A stretch of 64,000 nt of DNA. It comes from Saprospiraceae bacterium. Its GTDB lineage: Bacteria > Bacteroidota > Bacteroidia > Chitinophagales > Saprospiraceae. The DNA lies in contig JAHBTU010000001.1 of the NCBI GenBank assembly GCA_019638455.1, positions 1 to 64,000 on the forward strand. Reading direction: 5' to 3'. Shown here piece after piece: positions 18,141 through 26,321 of this stretch; position 1 is the first letter of the stretch; every line of letters starts with the position of its first letter. The notes under the pieces are model-generated. The model made no database searches. It was not told the DNA's origin and was given only the letters and a program-made list of their open reading frames with translations. Made by a program: the position numbers and the translations under genes.

Positions 18141-18194
18141 GCGCTAATCCTGCAAATCTTGTCAATCCTGTCAACAACTATCACTTGTGAGACA
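18141..18194. repeat. Half-copy of the AATCTTGTCAATCCTGTCA palindrome family
   Basis: AATCCTGCAAATCTTGTC followed by AATCCTGTCAAC and TCACTTGTGAGACAGCC matches the right half of the element at 42126-42235, including its terminal TGTGAGACA. No left half is visible. Confidence 0.6.
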
Positions 18195-18277
18195 GCCTGA
18201 ATAAGTGCTTGAACATCAGAGGCCAAGAGGATTCAACTCTTAAGTTCGCATTTTCAGTGCCGCGCTACACCGTGTTC

Positions 18278-20035
18278 TCATCGCAGGAACTTTCGTTCGA
18301 GCACAGCCTCGTTGCCTCTGTCATCTTTTACTGCCAAGCGCAGCAGATGCTCCCCCGTGCCGATGCGCCCGTCGAATGTGTGGGTGAGTCGGTCGCGCTT
18401 GCGGTCGTACTCGAAAAGCACCCACTTGCCATCCACGGTGCCGCGATAGCTGAGGTGGTCGGCGTTGCTGCCAATGGCGAAGTTGTCGCGTATGCGGAAC
18501 GACATACTGTTTTTGCGACGCATATCACCGTCGAACACGACGGGCGTGATGGTGGGCGGCTCGTCGTCCACCATCACGCAATAGTCGCCGAACTGCCGCA
18601 CTTTCGTTGTCAGGTATTCGCCACGCCAAGCACCGCCGCAACTGGCCGGGCGGCCTTCGCCACAGAGCGCGACGACAGCTTTGTTGCGCAATTCGGGCGG
18701 CAGGTTGTACGGCCTTAAGCCAAGCTCAAAATACCGATGCACAGGGGTTTGATTGTCGTGCAGGTGATGTACCGAAGAGTGTATGCCCTTGCTGCCGTCG
18801 GTGGAGGTTTTGTATTGGAACTGTAATTTTTCGTACAGCGAGCCTTTGGGCAGCGCCATGAAAAAGTCCTCGAGGTCAATGCGGCTGTCGGCATCCCACG
18901 GCAATTCAAATTGATAGGGTTGGCCGACGATGGTTTCCATGTTTTCGTCGCGTTTTACCCAAAACATAAGGGTGGAGGCATTGCCGCTGGCATCCGTGAT
19001 GCGCAGGTTGATTCTGACGGGTTTGTCTTTCGAGAGTGCCACTGCCCCGAAGGTCTCGGTGCGTGTGTAGTTGGAGAGGCGGTCGCCGGGCAGGATGAAG
19101 CACCTGTGAAACCACGCGCCGTAGCGTTTTCGGGCGCTGTAATCAATGTGTGCATTCATGTAGCGCGTCTCGTCGAAGTCGAGTTCGTCCATGCGCCACT
19201 GATATACTTGCAGCCCGTCGGCGTGGAGCGTCAGGGTGTAGATGCCGTTGTCGTTGCGTTGCCCGGTCTGGCGGTCGTAGGCCTTCACCCCAAAGCCGAT
19301 GCGCCATGCGCCAAAACTGACCGTGTCGCCTTCCACGCCCACGGTGCCGTCTTTTCGACGCATGAGGGGCAGTGGCTTGCTGGTCATCACCTCGCGTTTG
19401 TCGTTGAGGAAATACACCTTCATGTCGCGGATTTCGGGCGGGGTTTTGTCATTGATGGGCATGCTGAACAGGAGGGGGTTCAGCGCCTTGTTGGAGCCGG
19501 ATTTGCGGATTTCAAAATGCAAATGGGGACCTGTGGAACTGCCCGAATTGCCCAACTTGCCGATTTCTTGCCCTTTTCTCACGCGGAACTGATTTTCGGA
19601 GGGGTATAAATCCACCTCAAACCGCTCGCGTTTGTACTGCGTTTCCTTCACGAATTGTTGGATGTCGGAAGCAAAACGGTCGAGGTGCGCATACACGGTC
19701 GAATAGCCGTTGGGATGTTTGATGTAAATCACGTTGCCATAGCCGCTGGCCTGCACCCGCACCCGCTGCACATAACCATCGGCGGCAGCAAACACTGACT
19801 GGCCGAGCGTCCCGTTGATGTCAATGCCAGAGTGAAAATGGTCGGAGCGCAACTCGCCAAAGGTACCGGTCAGGCGCATTGGCGTGGTGGCCACGGGAGC
19901 CATAAAATAATCCTTCGGGTAAGCGGCCATTGCTACCTCAGGATCGGGTGGGGGGGCGATGCCGGGGTTGTCGAACGACAGCGCCGGGAGCACCAACGCG
20001 CTGCCTATCAGCCATTTCAAGCAAAAATTCCGCAT
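18278..20035 (-). CDS. M23 family metallopeptidase (secreted peptidoglycan endopeptidase)
   Basis: The 585-residue protein starts at 20035 with a signal peptide (FCLKWLIGSALVLPALS). The LytM/M23 catalytic domain lies early (about residues 50-175) and has both zinc motifs: HSGIDINGT (HxxxD) and PHLHFEIRKS (HxH). The remaining 400 residues are Ig-like and beta-rich, with no further motif that I recognise. Family members cleave peptide cross-links in the cell wall, and some act as non-catalytic activators; all zinc ligands are present here. It is a stand-alone gene. An upstream 7-bp array is described separately. Confidence 0.9.
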   Translation of the reverse strand: MRNFCLKWLIGSALVLPALSFDNPGIAPPPDPEVAMAAYPKDYFMAPVATTPMRLTGTFGELRSDHFHSGIDINGTLGQSVFAAADGYVQRVRVQASGYGNVIYIKHPNGYSTVYAHLDRFASDIQQFVKETQYKRERFEVDLYPSENQFRVRKGQEIGKLGNSGSSTGPHLHFEIRKSGSNKALNPLLFSMPINDKTPPEIRDMKVYFLNDKREVMTSKPLPLMRRKDGTVGVEGDTVSFGAWRIGFGVKAYDRQTGQRNDNGIYTLTLHADGLQVYQWRMDELDFDETRYMNAHIDYSARKRYGAWFHRCFILPGDRLSNYTRTETFGAVALSKDKPVRINLRITDASGNASTLMFWVKRDENMETIVGQPYQFELPWDADSRIDLEDFFMALPKGSLYEKLQFQYKTSTDGSKGIHSSVHHLHDNQTPVHRYFELGLRPYNLPPELRNKAVVALCGEGRPASCGGAWRGEYLTTKVRQFGDYCVMVDDEPPTITPVVFDGDMRRKNSMSFRIRDNFAIGSNADHLSYRGTVDGKWVLFEYDRKRDRLTHTFDGRIGTGEHLLRLAVKDDRGNEAVLERKFLR

Positions 20036-20132
20036 AACCAATGTTCGTTTTACAACGCAAATTAACACCTGTTTGTGGAAAAAAGCGGGGAAACGGATGT
20101 TAAAATTGGGAAAGGGGGGTGGGGATTTTACG

Positions 20133-20167
20133 ATTTTAGATTTGCGATTTTGGATTTGCGATTGCCC
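20133..20167. repeat. Five-unit heptanucleotide array (GATTTNN)
   Basis: Units GATTTTA, GATTTGC, GATTTTG, GATTTGC and GATTGCC are contiguous, about 100 bp upstream of the M23 gene start. The unit length matches the other arrays of the window although the sequence differs. Confidence 0.75.
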
Positions 20168-20205
20168 TGAGGGGAGTCCCTCTCAAGCTGGCGGGTTTCT
20201 TTTTG

Positions 20206-20285
20206 ACAGGATTGACAGGTTTTTAAGCGCAACAAAACCAATCCTGCAAATCTTGTAAGGCCTGTAAAAAAAAATTTCTGACCAA
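20206..20285. repeat. Palindromic repeat of the TGACAGGATTGACAGG family
   Basis: TTGACAGGATTGACAGG on the left and CAATCCTGCAAATCTTG with GGCCTGTAAAA on the right form an imperfect inverted repeat. Related sequences occur at 11005-11081, 18141-18194, 42126-42235 and about 44000-44015. The element lies between the M23 gene and the peroxiredoxin promoter. Confidence 0.6.
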
Positions 20286-20314
20286 ACCTGTCAGCAACCT
20301 GCGAACAAGGCTCC

Positions 20315-20343
20315 TTGTTCTTCTCCGAAGTTGCCTACTTTTG
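20315..20343 (+). promoter_or_regulatory. Bacteroidota-type promoter of the peroxiredoxin gene
   Basis: TTG (20315-20317), an 18-bp spacer and TACTTTTG (20336-20343) match the TTG-N(about 19)-TAnnTTTG consensus. Transcription should start about 7 bp downstream, giving a leader of about 35 nt before the ATG at 20385. Confidence 0.65.
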
Positions 20344-20384
20344 CCACACAGATTACCGCATTGCTTGTCCAATCGCATCTTCTC

Positions 20385-20867
20385 ATGTTGAAACCCGGCG
20401 ACAAAGCTCCCGACTTTGCCCTTCGCGCCAGCGACAAATCGCTCGTGAGGCTCTCCGAACTGCGCGGCAAACATGTCGTGCTGTTGTTTTTTCCTTTTGC
20501 TTTCACGGGCGTTTGCACCAAGGAATTGTGCTATATGCGCGACAGTTTGGCCGAGTACGAAAGTCTCGATGCGCGGATTCTGGCTGTGTCGGTGGATAGC
20601 CTATACACCCTCGCCAAATGGAAACATGAAGAGGGGTTCAATTTCCAGCTGCTTTCCGATTTCAACAAAACGGTCAGCAAGAAATACGACAGCCTTTACA
20701 AAGAGTTCGGTTTGGGCTTCAAAGGAGTGTCGAAACGCTCGGCATTTGTCATTGATCAAACGGGCATCGTGCGCTATGCGGAGGTGCTCGAAAACGCAGG
20801 CGAACTACCGAACTTTGGGGCGGTGAAACAAACCTTGCAATCGTTGAAGCAGCCCATGCCCTCGTAA
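20385..20867 (+). CDS. Peroxiredoxin (AhpC/TSA family)
   Basis: The 160-residue protein has the thioredoxin-fold signature APDFALRASDK and the peroxidatic motif FFPFAFTGVCTKELC, with Cys in GVC. A second Cys 5 residues later (CTKELC) fits the atypical BCP/PrxQ-type peroxiredoxins with a close resolving Cys. It should reduce H2O2 and alkyl hydroperoxides in the cytoplasm, using thioredoxin. I chose the ATG at 20385 because the family begins with MLKPGDKAPDF; an earlier in-frame ATG at 20331 overlaps the promoter. clpS follows 14 bp later, so the two are probably co-transcribed. Confidence 0.93.
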   Translation: MLKPGDKAPDFALRASDKSLVRLSELRGKHVVLLFFPFAFTGVCTKELCYMRDSLAEYESLDARILAVSVDSLYTLAKWKHEEGFNFQLLSDFNKTVSKKYDSLYKEFGLGFKGVSKRSAFVIDQTGIVRYAEVLENAGELPNFGAVKQTLQSLKQPMPS

Positions 20868-20881
20868 AGATTCACAGAACT

Positions 20882-21202
20882 ATGCAACCCGGTCCATACA
20901 TTTCCAATTACGAAAAACCCCTTTGGGAAGAAGACGAGGATGTGCTCGTGGAAGACGACATTGGCTCCAATATGCCCGCGCATATTGTGGTCTATAACGA
21001 CGATTTCAACACCTTCGAGTGGGTCATCGAATCTTTCATGGCGATTCTGAAACACACCCACGAGCAGGCGGAGCAACTTTCTCTTATTATTCATTTCAAG
21101 GGAAAGGCCACCGTGAAATCGGGCGGCAAGGAGGAGCTGATTCCACTCTGCGAAGCCCTGCTCGAACGCGGCCTTTCTGCCGAAGTCATCAGCGAGGATT
21201 GA
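20882..21202 (+). CDS. clpS: ATP-dependent Clp protease adaptor ClpS
   Basis: The 106-residue protein has the ClpS core: HIVVYNDDFNTFEWVIESFM (the YNDD/N-x-T-F-x-V region that forms the N-degron pocket) and an HxH-like AILKHTHEQAEQLS helix. It then has the conserved GKATVKSGGKEELIPLCEAL segment. The protein binds N-degron substrates and hands them to ClpAP/ClpCP. The N-terminal extension is acidic and probably disordered. The next gene, aat, makes N-degrons, so the two form a functional pair. Confidence 0.93.
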   Translation: MQPGPYISNYEKPLWEEDEDVLVEDDIGSNMPAHIVVYNDDFNTFEWVIESFMAILKHTHEQAEQLSLIIHFKGKATVKSGGKEELIPLCEALLERGLSAEVISED

Positions 21203-21239
21203 TGCCTCGCCTTTTCACCCTCTCACTCTTCTCGCGCCC

Positions 21240-21962
21240 TTGCCCGTATTTTGGCTCAACGACACCGAACTTTCTTTCCCCCATCCCTCACTCGCTGAGG
21301 GGGGCGGCTTGCTGGCCATCGGTCGAGATTTGAGCGTCCAACGGCTCGTGCTGGCTTACCGCAATGGTATTTTCCCATGGTTCGAGGAGGATGGATATTT
21401 TTACTGGTACTCGCCCGACCCGCGTTGGGTGTTGTTTCCCAGAGAGTTGAGGGTGCATAAAAGCATGCGTTCCATATTCAATGCCAACAGGTTTCGCTAC
21501 ACCCTCGACACGGCCTTCGAACAGGTGATGCAAGCTTGCGCAGCGACCCCCCGGCGGGGACAGCACGAAGGCTCGTGGATTACGCAGACGTTTGTGGAAC
21601 AATACGGTCAGTTGCACCAGCAAGGAGTGGCACATTCCGTCGAGGTGTGGGAAGGGACTGCGCTTGTGGCTGGGCTTTATGGCTTGGCGCTGGGCAAGGT
21701 CTTTTACGGCGAAAGCATGTTCACCCTCGTGCCCAACGCTTCCAAGGCGGGTTTCATCACCCTCGTGCGGGCGCTCGAAAGCGCCGGGTTTTGGCTCATT
21801 GATTGCCAACAGCAGACCAACCATTTGCAAAGCCTAGGGGCGAGAGGCATCTCCCGCGAGTTGTTTTTGGAGTTTATGGCCAAAAACGTGTATGAAAAAA
21901 CCTTGGTGGGCCGCTGGGAATTCGACGACGCACAAGGCATCCGGCTGGCGCATCAAGGATAA
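21240..21962 (+). CDS. aat: Leucyl/phenylalanyl-tRNA-protein transferase
   Basis: The 240-residue enzyme attaches Leu or Phe from aminoacyl-tRNA to proteins with N-terminal Arg or Lys, marking them for ClpS. Family hallmarks are clear: GGGLLAIGRDLSVQRLVLAY, NGIFPWFEEDG, WYSPDPRWVL, GLALGKVFYGESMF and NASKAGFITL. The best start is the TTG at 21240, giving PVFWLND, which is how the family begins; no ATG lies in frame upstream. It follows clpS by 37 bp and its 3' end overlaps the convergent lipoprotein gene by 10 bp. Confidence 0.93.
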   Translation: MPVFWLNDTELSFPHPSLAEGGGLLAIGRDLSVQRLVLAYRNGIFPWFEEDGYFYWYSPDPRWVLFPRELRVHKSMRSIFNANRFRYTLDTAFEQVMQACAATPRRGQHEGSWITQTFVEQYGQLHQQGVAHSVEVWEGTALVAGLYGLALGKVFYGESMFTLVPNASKAGFITLVRALESAGFWLIDCQQQTNHLQSLGARGISRELFLEFMAKNVYEKTLVGRWEFDDAQGIRLAHQG

Positions 21963-23059
21963 GCCACCGCGATGTTCCCCTCTCCCGCAAAAGGCCGTCG
22001 TTCGCCCGTTGCGTTGAACAAGTCGCATCGGAAACTTACCCGCAGGCTTCGGGTCTTTTGCCCCAATTCGTTGTTGTCGTAGGGGGCCGATTCGCTCACC
22101 TCAAAAACGGCTGTCCCATCCTGATTGCCTCCATCAGTGCGCCATATCATGCCGTTTTTATCCACCCACTGAATGGCGACCTTGCCCTTTGGCGCAGGGT
22201 ATGTGATTTTTTCAACGGTGTAGGTAAAATCAGTGGAACGGGCCGGCAACACGGATGCGGAAAGCCCAAATAGCATGGCCGAGGCAACGTTGGAGCCTTG
22301 CGCCACGAACACACTGTATGTGCTATCGAGGAAAAAGACAACCCTGCTGACCTCGTCGCTTCCGTCACCCCAAACCAACGTATCGTATTGAGACCCTCCT
22401 ACCGCCGCTGTCAATTGGTAGCTGATGGTATCCAGTTCTTGCACTTGTATATTGATTTGGGGGAAAGTGCTGCTTCCGGGAGCGGCCAACGAAACCAATC
22501 GGCGCACCTTGCTGCGCAAACCCGTCGGAGAGACAGCCTCCAGCTCGACTCTCTTAGGCGTGTCGTCGAGAAATACCAACTCAAAGGAAGAGCCAGTCCC
22601 GGTGAGTTGGTCGTCAATTGTCCAAGAGAAACTGGCGGCCCCCCCCAGCGTATCGGCATAAAAAACAGTGCGATAGACCACCGAATCGCTGTTCGTGGAA
22701 TCATTGCCCAAATAAGCGTATTGACCCAAGTTGAAAAACAAGCTCGGCTCGCTCAACTCAATGGTGGTGCCTTTGAACTCAAACGTCAAACTTTCTGGAC
22801 AATCGGCAGCGGGGCAATTTTCCTTGGCAAACGAACCCTTGCAGACGACCTCTTGCCCCGTCGTCGTGAAGCGGGTGAACAAATACACCGAATCCACGCC
22901 CGCCGTGAGCGGCTTGAATTGGGAAATGTCGTCGGGTGTCACCATGAAAACCGGAGCTTCGGTGGAATCCGGCGGCAACCCGGTTTTTTGACAGGCCGTC
23001 CCGAGCAAACCCCAGAGGAGGAATATCGTCGCAGCCAGTAGATATGATGCGTTTTTCAT
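21953..23059 (-). CDS. Lipoprotein of unknown function with Ig/PKD-like regions
   Basis: The 368-residue protein has a lipoprotein signal (YLLAATIFLLWGLLGTAC, Cys about residue 23). The mature region is beta-rich. Two stretches resemble PKD/Ig-like folds (FSWTIDDQLTGTGSSFELVF and ESLTFEFKGTTIEL). It has no catalytic motif that I recognise. It is likely surface-exposed or periplasmic. It lies downstream of the sigma factor/membrane protein pair on the same strand, with a 68-bp gap, and could belong to that operon or regulon. Confidence 0.75.
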   Translation of the reverse strand: MKNASYLLAATIFLLWGLLGTACQKTGLPPDSTEAPVFMVTPDDISQFKPLTAGVDSVYLFTRFTTTGQEVVCKGSFAKENCPAADCPESLTFEFKGTTIELSEPSLFFNLGQYAYLGNDSTNSDSVVYRTVFYADTLGGAASFSWTIDDQLTGTGSSFELVFLDDTPKRVELEAVSPTGLRSKVRRLVSLAAPGSSTFPQINIQVQELDTISYQLTAAVGGSQYDTLVWGDGSDEVSRVVFFLDSTYSVFVAQGSNVASAMLFGLSASVLPARSTDFTYTVEKITYPAPKGKVAIQWVDKNGMIWRTDGGNQDGTAVFEVSESAPYDNNELGQKTRSLRVSFRCDLFNATGERRPFAGEGNIAVAYP

Positions 23060-23127
23060 AGCAAGTCAGTAGATTCAGATTTTTGAATCGCGGTTTTTTG
23101 GGGCACACACCAATCAACTCTCAACGC

Positions 23128-24471
23128 TCAATAAACCCTCCAGCGCACTCCCACGTCGAGCCAGAAAAGACCATTGGTTTGATTGGCATCCGAAGTCTTT
23201 TTAACAAGACTGCCGGGCCGGTAATGACCGCGCACCCCCAAACTCAGCCGATTGGCGAACCGCCATTCCGCGCCGAGGAAAGGCGCCCAGTAAGCCGAGC
23301 GATAAGGGGCGGTGTCGGCCCAAACGCGCCGACTTTCCATCTTTTCCTCCAACTGCAGGGATTCGGAGCGCCGTTCGAGCAGCACGGCCCGCACGCCGAG
23401 CAGCACACCCGTCGAAACGCCACCTTCCACGCAAAAAGCACCCAACTGTCGGCTCACGGATAAGGGCAGTTCGATGAAATGCGAGCCAGTCTGGCCCAAC
23501 TGCCACTTAATCTGCCGGTAGCCAAACCCGTAGCGCACTTGGCTGCTGGAGAGCGGATCTCCCGATGCAGCCCAATCGCCCTGCAATAGGCGGTATTGCA
23601 CTCCCACGCCGAGCTGCCATTGGGGGCGGAAGGCAAATCTTGCGAAAGCCCCGCCCGTGACGCCCCACCGTTTCCCATCGGGCGAGGCATCATGTCGAGT
23701 GGCGGCACCAACTAGACCAAACTGCCATCGCCTAACCCGATGTGGGTCAATGGATAACGAGTCGAGCGAGACGGGTTTCGTGGGCTGCTGGCGCGTCGGC
23801 GGTTCGAGCAGCAACAGCAGCGTGGGGAGCAACGCCAGATGTGCCATGCGCGAGGGCGCATACTCGAACTCAACAGGAGGTGTGCCAACAGCCGAATCCT
23901 CTGCTTGGGCAGGCGGGGCGATGAGCAACACTTGCTCGCCGTTAGTTGTTTGGGATGCCTCTGGCCGTTGCTGGGCGCGGTTGTCGCGTTGAGGGGCGAC
24001 AGGTGGTTTTGAATCGCCTTCCGCCACAGCCTTGTTCGAGTGTTTGCCCAATGCTGCGTCACCGCTGATGGCTCCTTTTTCGCGCAGGCTTTTCGCTTGT
24101 TCCGCCGTTTGCGAGTCGAGGCTTTGGTTTTCTGGCGCCTCATTTTTTATCCCCTTCTTTTCTTGCCACGACGAGTCCGCGACGGGCATTTTTTCGCTCA
24201 AAACCAAACCCTCGCGCTGTGTCTGAATGTCGTCTTTGATTTCGGCAAGGCCCGCTTCTTTGCCGGGGCGAGTGGCCACGCACCAGCCTACCAACACGGT
24301 CAGCAATCCCGCGAAAAGCCACCAGAAGAATCGCCGCCGCCGTCGTTTTTCATCGGCTTCGAGCAATGCCTGTGCCTGCTCCCAATATTCCTCACGGAAT
24401 TCGAAGCGCGGTTCCGAAGGGTCGGAGTCGCCGTTGAATTTTTGCCGCATGAAGTCGTCCAGATTTTCCAT
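23128..24471 (-). CDS. Membrane protein with anti-sigma-like N-terminus and beta-barrel-like C-terminus
   Basis: The 447-residue protein has a short cytoplasmic segment (residues 1-46, acidic then Arg-rich KRRRRRFFWW), a single membrane helix (FAGLLTVLVGWCVA), a long Gln/Glu/Ser-rich linker (about 75-200) and a C-terminal region of amphipathic strands (GVTGGAFARFAF, LGVGVQYRLLQ, LSLGVRGHYRP) ending in WLDVGVRWRVY, which looks like an outer-membrane barrel. It begins 13 bp after the sigma factor gene, so it is probably the cognate anti-sigma factor. If both segments insert as predicted, one chain would span from inner to outer membrane. This topology is inference. Confidence 0.7.
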   Translation of the reverse strand: MENLDDFMRQKFNGDSDPSEPRFEFREEYWEQAQALLEADEKRRRRRFFWWLFAGLLTVLVGWCVATRPGKEAGLAEIKDDIQTQREGLVLSEKMPVADSSWQEKKGIKNEAPENQSLDSQTAEQAKSLREKGAISGDAALGKHSNKAVAEGDSKPPVAPQRDNRAQQRPEASQTTNGEQVLLIAPPAQAEDSAVGTPPVEFEYAPSRMAHLALLPTLLLLLEPPTRQQPTKPVSLDSLSIDPHRVRRWQFGLVGAATRHDASPDGKRWGVTGGAFARFAFRPQWQLGVGVQYRLLQGDWAASGDPLSSSQVRYGFGYRQIKWQLGQTGSHFIELPLSVSRQLGAFCVEGGVSTGVLLGVRAVLLERRSESLQLEEKMESRRVWADTAPYRSAYWAPFLGAEWRFANRLSLGVRGHYRPGSLVKKTSDANQTNGLFWLDVGVRWRVY

Positions 24472-24484
24472 AGTCGTTGGTGCG

Positions 24485-25042
24485 TCAGATGGCGGGGTTA
24501 AGTTCGGTTTTTATCCAAGCTTGCAGTTTTTGTCGGGCATGATTGACGTGCCATTTGGAAGTCCCTTCGCTGATGTCGAGCATTTCGCCGATTTCGCGGT
24601 GGCTGAACCCGTCGAGCGCGAACAGGTTGAACACCTGCTGTGTCACCGGAGGAAGGCGATGCAACAAGGTTTCGAGGTATTGTATCGAAAGGCGCTGCTC
24701 GGCCTCGTTCCAGTCAATGGCTTCGTCGCAGTCGCGTTCCACCGCATCCGTGAAGACGGTCAGCTCGCGCCATTTTTTCTCGCGCCTGAACTCGTCAATC
24801 ACCGTGTTTATCATGATGCGCCGAATCCATGCCTCGAAGGGCACGTCCTCGCGGCGATAGCGAGCGAGGTTTTGAACGATTTTCAGAAACCCGCTATTGA
24901 GCGCCGCCGCCGCCGCTTGCTCGTCGCGCCGATAACGCATGCAAACAGCCATCAGCACCGGGAAACACACACGGTAGAGGGCATATTGTGCCTTGCGGTC
25001 GCCTCGGTGCGCGGCGGAGAGCAATTGCGGGTCAATGTTCAT
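24485..25042 (-). CDS. ECF-type RNA polymerase sigma factor
   Basis: The 185-residue protein has sigma-70 region 2 (YALYRVCFPVLMAVCMRYRRD, with VPFEAWIRRIMINTVIDEFRR forming 2.3-2.4) and region 4 (LPPVTQQVFNLFALDGFSHREIGEMLDISEGTSKWHVNHARQKL split over the helix-turn-helix). The length is typical of ECF sigma factors of Bacteroidota. It is followed at 13 bp by its presumed membrane-bound regulator. Targets cannot be told from this window. Confidence 0.93.
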   Translation of the reverse strand: MNIDPQLLSAAHRGDRKAQYALYRVCFPVLMAVCMRYRRDEQAAAAALNSGFLKIVQNLARYRREDVPFEAWIRRIMINTVIDEFRREKKWRELTVFTDAVERDCDEAIDWNEAEQRLSIQYLETLLHRLPPVTQQVFNLFALDGFSHREIGEMLDISEGTSKWHVNHARQKLQAWIKTELNPAI

Positions 25043-25263
25043 GCATTCGGAAGGTTCTTGGCCGGGGGCAAGTCAGAGATACCCCATTCACGCAAAGGTG
25101 GGGACGGGGGTTGGGTGCGTCGGCGTTTTTTTTTGAAAAATATGCGAAGCAATAGTTGATGCTGCTTCAGCGGGGCGGAATATTTTCGAGGGCGCCCCAC
25201 ATTTCGTCCCGCTGGGACTTGAACTGTCTCATCAAATAAATCCTACCAACATTTTCGCCTCTC

Positions 25264-25497
25264 TGAGGCGTTTTCACCCCACTGCTGGACATTATTTTTG
25301 TGCTACAAAGACACAAAGGCACAGGTATAGTCGGCGCAAAGTGGTTTTGAACAGAAAGATTAGAAAAGATTGGGTTATTCGTTCAAAACCACTTTGCGTT
25401 GACTATAATGCGGCAAATCAATGCGTATTTTGCTTTGCGTCTTTGCGACTTTGTGGCAAATTTGAAAATGTCCAGAAGTGGGGTGAAAACGCCCTCA
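25264..25497. mobile_element. MITE copy 1 with about 30-bp TIRs, carrying a nested palindromic insert
   Basis: The left end TGAGGCGTTTTCACCCCACT with GCTGGACATT and the right end (AATGTCCAGAAGTGGGGTGAAAACGCCCTCA read in reverse) match over about 30 bp with one mismatch and one indel. The core is shared with the shorter copy at 29639-29739 (same GCGGCAAATCAATGCG and TTGAAAATGTCCAG). No transposase is present, so it is non-autonomous. Confidence 0.8.
25326..25407. mobile_element. 82-bp palindromic element inserted inside the MITE
   Basis: 27-bp arms (25326-25352 and 25381-25407, TATAGTCGGCGC... and its complement with two mismatches) enclose 28 bp. The second MITE copy at 29639-29739 lacks this block, so it marks an empty site and shows a later insertion. 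Confidence 0.75.
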
Positions 25498-25545
25498 TTG
25501 CAAAAACACTAAAAAAACCATGCTGCATCGAGGCATATAAAAATA

Positions 25546-25576
25546 GCGGCTGCTCCGAACATACCGGAGCAGCCGC
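25546..25576 (-). terminator. Strong hairpin with minus-strand T-run, no assigned gene
   Basis: GCGGCTGCTCCG (25546-25557) pairs perfectly with CGGAGCAGCCGC (25565-25576). On the minus strand the stem is followed by TATTTTTATAT, as in an intrinsic terminator. No convincing minus-strand gene lies upstream (25577-25894), so it may end an unrecognised small RNA. Confidence 0.6.
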
Positions 25577-25803
25577 AGCCTAAAAAGTAGTTTTAGTGTG
25601 ACTTGATTAAGATTTGGCAGGGAAATAAATTACCCGTGTGAGCGCCGCAAATATGGAAATCGCTGCTCAAGGCCATTTGTCAAAAAAACTGAACCGGGAA
25701 AAAGAGTGGCTGAACGGGGAGGCGCTTACCGTCAGATTCAACACCCGACAAGATAAGTCCCGAAATTTAACATGCTGCCCCATCGGTTCTTTGGCACGTT
25801 TTG

Positions 25804-25811
25804 TATGTTTG
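25804..25811 (+). promoter_or_regulatory. TATGTTTG minus-7 box upstream of the CTD-only gene
   Basis: It matches TAnnTTTG. A convincing minus-33 TTG at the right distance is not clear. It would start transcription about 75 bp before the ATG at 25895. Confidence 0.4.
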
Positions 25812-25894
25812 CACAGCCTTTCGAGATTTGGTACCAGTCTTGGGAGGCGCGTCATCAACCCTCCTTCTTCATTTCAAAAACGCTCATCACGCAC

Positions 25895-26237
25895 ATGAAA
25901 TCAGTTCTTTCTCTCCGAGATGTGGCACAATGGTTGTCACACACACACACTTGCAATTGCCATGCTAATGCTTTTGCGATGTGCCGCCGTTAATGCGCAA
26001 CAAGCCGGGGTCTTTACGATTTCGGGCTTTGTCAACGACCCTGCCACAGCCACCACGCGCTGCACGATTAATTGGGAAAATCTATTTTATTCCTCTGTCC
26101 ATCTGCTCAGCGTGGACATTTCGGTGGATGGTGTCGAGGCGGTATGCCTGAACGACCTGCCTCAAGCCCCCGGCATATACGGCATCCTCGTGCAAACTTC
26201 CGCGGGTCAGCGCTCGCTTCGCTTCGTAAAACTTTGA
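25895..26237 (+). pseudogene. CTD-only T9SS remnant or mini-protein with CA-repeat frameshift
   Basis: The frame from 25920 encodes 105 residues: a signal-like stretch (LAIAMLMLLRCAAVNAQ) followed by about 75 residues that end like a type A T9SS sorting domain (LPQAPGIYGILVQTSAGQ then RSLRFVKL). There is almost no cargo between them. A better N-terminus (MKSVLSLRDVAQWL, ATG at 25895) is one frame off and would join the signal core if the CA tract at 25938-25950 gained one unit or lost two. It is either a decayed T9SS gene or a switchable mini-protein. A 14-bp terminator hairpin follows. Confidence 0.55.
25938..25950 (+). repeat. CA dinucleotide tract (6.5 units) at the frame junction
   Basis: CACACACACACAC separates the upstream start frame (25895) from the frame that carries the signal core and sorting domain (25920). 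The tract is short, so slippage is possible but not proven. Confidence 0.7.
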
Positions 26238-26249
26238 CAATGTCTTCGC

Positions 26250-26295
26250 GGTATGCCGACAACGAGCCTTTTACCCGTTGTCGGCATACCTTATT
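26250..26295 (+). terminator. Intrinsic terminator after the CTD-only gene
   Basis: Perfect 14-bp arms GGTATGCCGACAAC (26250-26263) and GTTGTCGGCATACC (26277-26290) are followed by TTATTTTC. It separates this transcript from the large gene that starts at 26322. Confidence 0.8.
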
Positions 26296-26321
26296 TTCTA
26301 ATCAACACAACCGCTCATCCC

